From positions 186,001 through 250,000 of the forward strand of contig CAIKMD010000003.1 in the NCBI GenBank assembly GCA_903828515.1: a DNA stretch of 64,000 nt. Reading direction: 5' to 3'. The stretch comes from an uncultured Rhodospirillales bacterium (lineage in GTDB: Bacteria; Pseudomonadota; Alphaproteobacteria; ATCC43930; CGMCC-115725). A model generated the notes under the pieces. That model saw only the letters and a list, made by a program, of their open reading frames with translations. It was not told the origin of the DNA and did no database searches. The translations under genes were made by a program, and so were the position numbers. Shown one piece after another: positions 63,241 to 64,000 of the stretch (within the stretch, counting starts at the first letter, position 1; each line of letters starts with the position of its first letter).

Positions 63241-64000
63241 ATGGAAACGATGATCGGCGGCGGCGCCCCCCAGGCGGGCGATGCCAATCTCATTAAAAAC
63301 GGCACGACGGCGAGCTTTATGGCCGACGTGATCGACGCTTCGCACGACGCGGCGGTGGTGGTCGACTTCTGGGCGCCGTGGTGCGGCCCGTGCAAGACGC
63401 TGGGGCCGGCGCTCGAAAAAGCGGTGCGCGACGCCAAGGGCGCCGTGCGTATGGTCAAGATCAATATCGACGAGAATCAGGAACTGGCGCAGCAGATGCG
63501 CATTCAGTCGATTCCGGCGGTCTACGCATTCAAGGACGGCCGGCCGGTCGATGGTTTCGTCGGCGCGGTGCCCGACAGCCAGGTCAAATCCTTCGTCGCC
63601 AAGCTCGCCGCCGGTGCCGAGGTTGATTCCCCGATTGCGGAAGCTGTCGCCCTCGCCAAAGAGGCGCTCGCCGCGAACGACATGGCGCGCGCCGAAAATA
63701 TTTTCATGCAGGTCGCCGAGCATGAGCCGGACAATCTCGATGCGATGATCGGTCTCGCGCGCATCGCGATCGCGAAAAAAGATTTCGACGGCGCGCGCGC
63801 GATTCTGGCCAAGGTGCCGGCCGATCAGGACAAGCATGCGGATGTCGTCGCGTTGCGCACTGGACTCGAACTTGCCGAGACCGGCGCCAAGGCGGCTGGC
63901 GCCGCTGACGAGATGAAGGCGCGGCTCGAAAAGGATCCGAAGGATCATCAGGCGCGGATCGATCTCGCCTCGGCGCTCTTTGCCGCGGGCGACCGCGAAG
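63241..64000 (+). CDS. CnoX/YbbN-type thioredoxin-TPR co-chaperone (cut by window edge)
   Basis: Open to the window end (253 residues seen). ATG at 63241 after AAGGGA. Thioredoxin domain with WAPWCGPCKTLGPALEKA (CGPC near residues 47-50), then tetratricopeptide-like helices from about 130 (AKEALAANDMARAENIFMQVAEHEPDNLDAMIGLARIAI). This Trx-TPR architecture matches the CnoX/YbbN holdase co-chaperone; the CGPC form suggests it keeps redox activity. The C-terminus is not in the window. Confidence 0.9.
   Translation, partial: METMIGGGAPQAGDANLIKNGTTASFMADVIDASHDAAVVVDFWAPWCGPCKTLGPALEKAVRDAKGAVRMVKINIDENQELAQQMRIQSIPAVYAFKDGRPVDGFVGAVPDSQVKSFVAKLAAGAEVDSPIAEAVALAKEALAANDMARAENIFMQVAEHEPDNLDAMIGLARIAIAKKDFDGARAILAKVPADQDKHADVVALRTGLELAETGAKAAGAADEMKARLEKDPKDHQARIDLASALFAAGDRE

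Overview
The window is a GC-rich, gene-dense piece of an alphaproteobacterial chromosome. I cannot name the genus; a Rhodospirillales or Rhizobiales-like lineage fits. The evidence is gene order more than any single gene: secB / Tim44-like / mltA, dnaQ-coaE-(aroE-maf-PPSR), hemE-hemH-hemJ-rho, mnmE-mnmG-rsmG-parA-parB-holA-lptE-leuS, hisB-H-A-F-E and hslV-hslU are all typical alphaproteobacterial neighbourhoods. Most genes are packed into operons with 4-bp ATGA/GTGA stop-start overlaps. No rRNA, prophage, insertion sequence or CRISPR array was seen. One tRNA (Gly-GCC) lies near the right end.

Layout. 0-6.2 kb: truncated LysR regulator, mscL, kup, a PAS-domain protein and a large PAS histidine kinase. 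6.2-10.3 kb: leftward histidine operon (hisB-hisH-acetyltransferase-hisA-hisF-hisE-HIT). 10.3-13.4 kb: a solute-binding-like protein, hslVU protease, cold-shock protein. 13.5-21.7 kb: VOC protein, then a leftward lutABC-smr-HTH operon, two small envelope proteins, mltA and the Tim44-like gene, and divergent secB. 21.7-27.6 kb: dnaQ-coaE and aroE-maf-PPSR, split by an inserted type II restriction-modification cassette (DUF6471-like small protein, C5 methyltransferase, XamI-like endonuclease). 27.6-32.5 kb: a candidate chromosome origin between the PPSR gene and hemE, then hemE-hemH-hemJ, a small membrane protein, rho and a strongly folded RNA ending in an intrinsic terminator. 32.5-45.3 kb: accessory metabolism (quinone oxidoreductase, dienelactone hydrolase, two tandem Tat-exported amidohydrolases with a periplasmic binding protein, ogt, DUF255 protein, FAH protein, HAD-UbiA fusion with a GT39-like membrane enzyme). 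45.3-56.7 kb: mnmE, mnmG, rsmG, parA, parB with two perfect parS sites, a BrnT/BrnA toxin-antitoxin pair, holA, lptE, leuS and a DUF3576 lipoprotein. 56.8-64 kb: yggS, an L,D-transpeptidase-like gene, a TonB-like gene, crcB, a TPR-glycosyltransferase, an FAH-dienelactone hydrolase pair, tRNA-Gly and a truncated cnoX-type thioredoxin gene.

Working together: the candidate origin, parS sites and parAB indicate that this is the origin-proximal, partition-organising part of the chromosome. The heme genes supply the last steps of protoheme synthesis. mnmE and mnmG together modify tRNA wobble uridines. The most noteworthy accessory items are the R-M cassette fused by a stop-start overlap to coaE, the structured RNA behind rho, and the BrnTA module with an apparently leaderless promoter between parB and holA.
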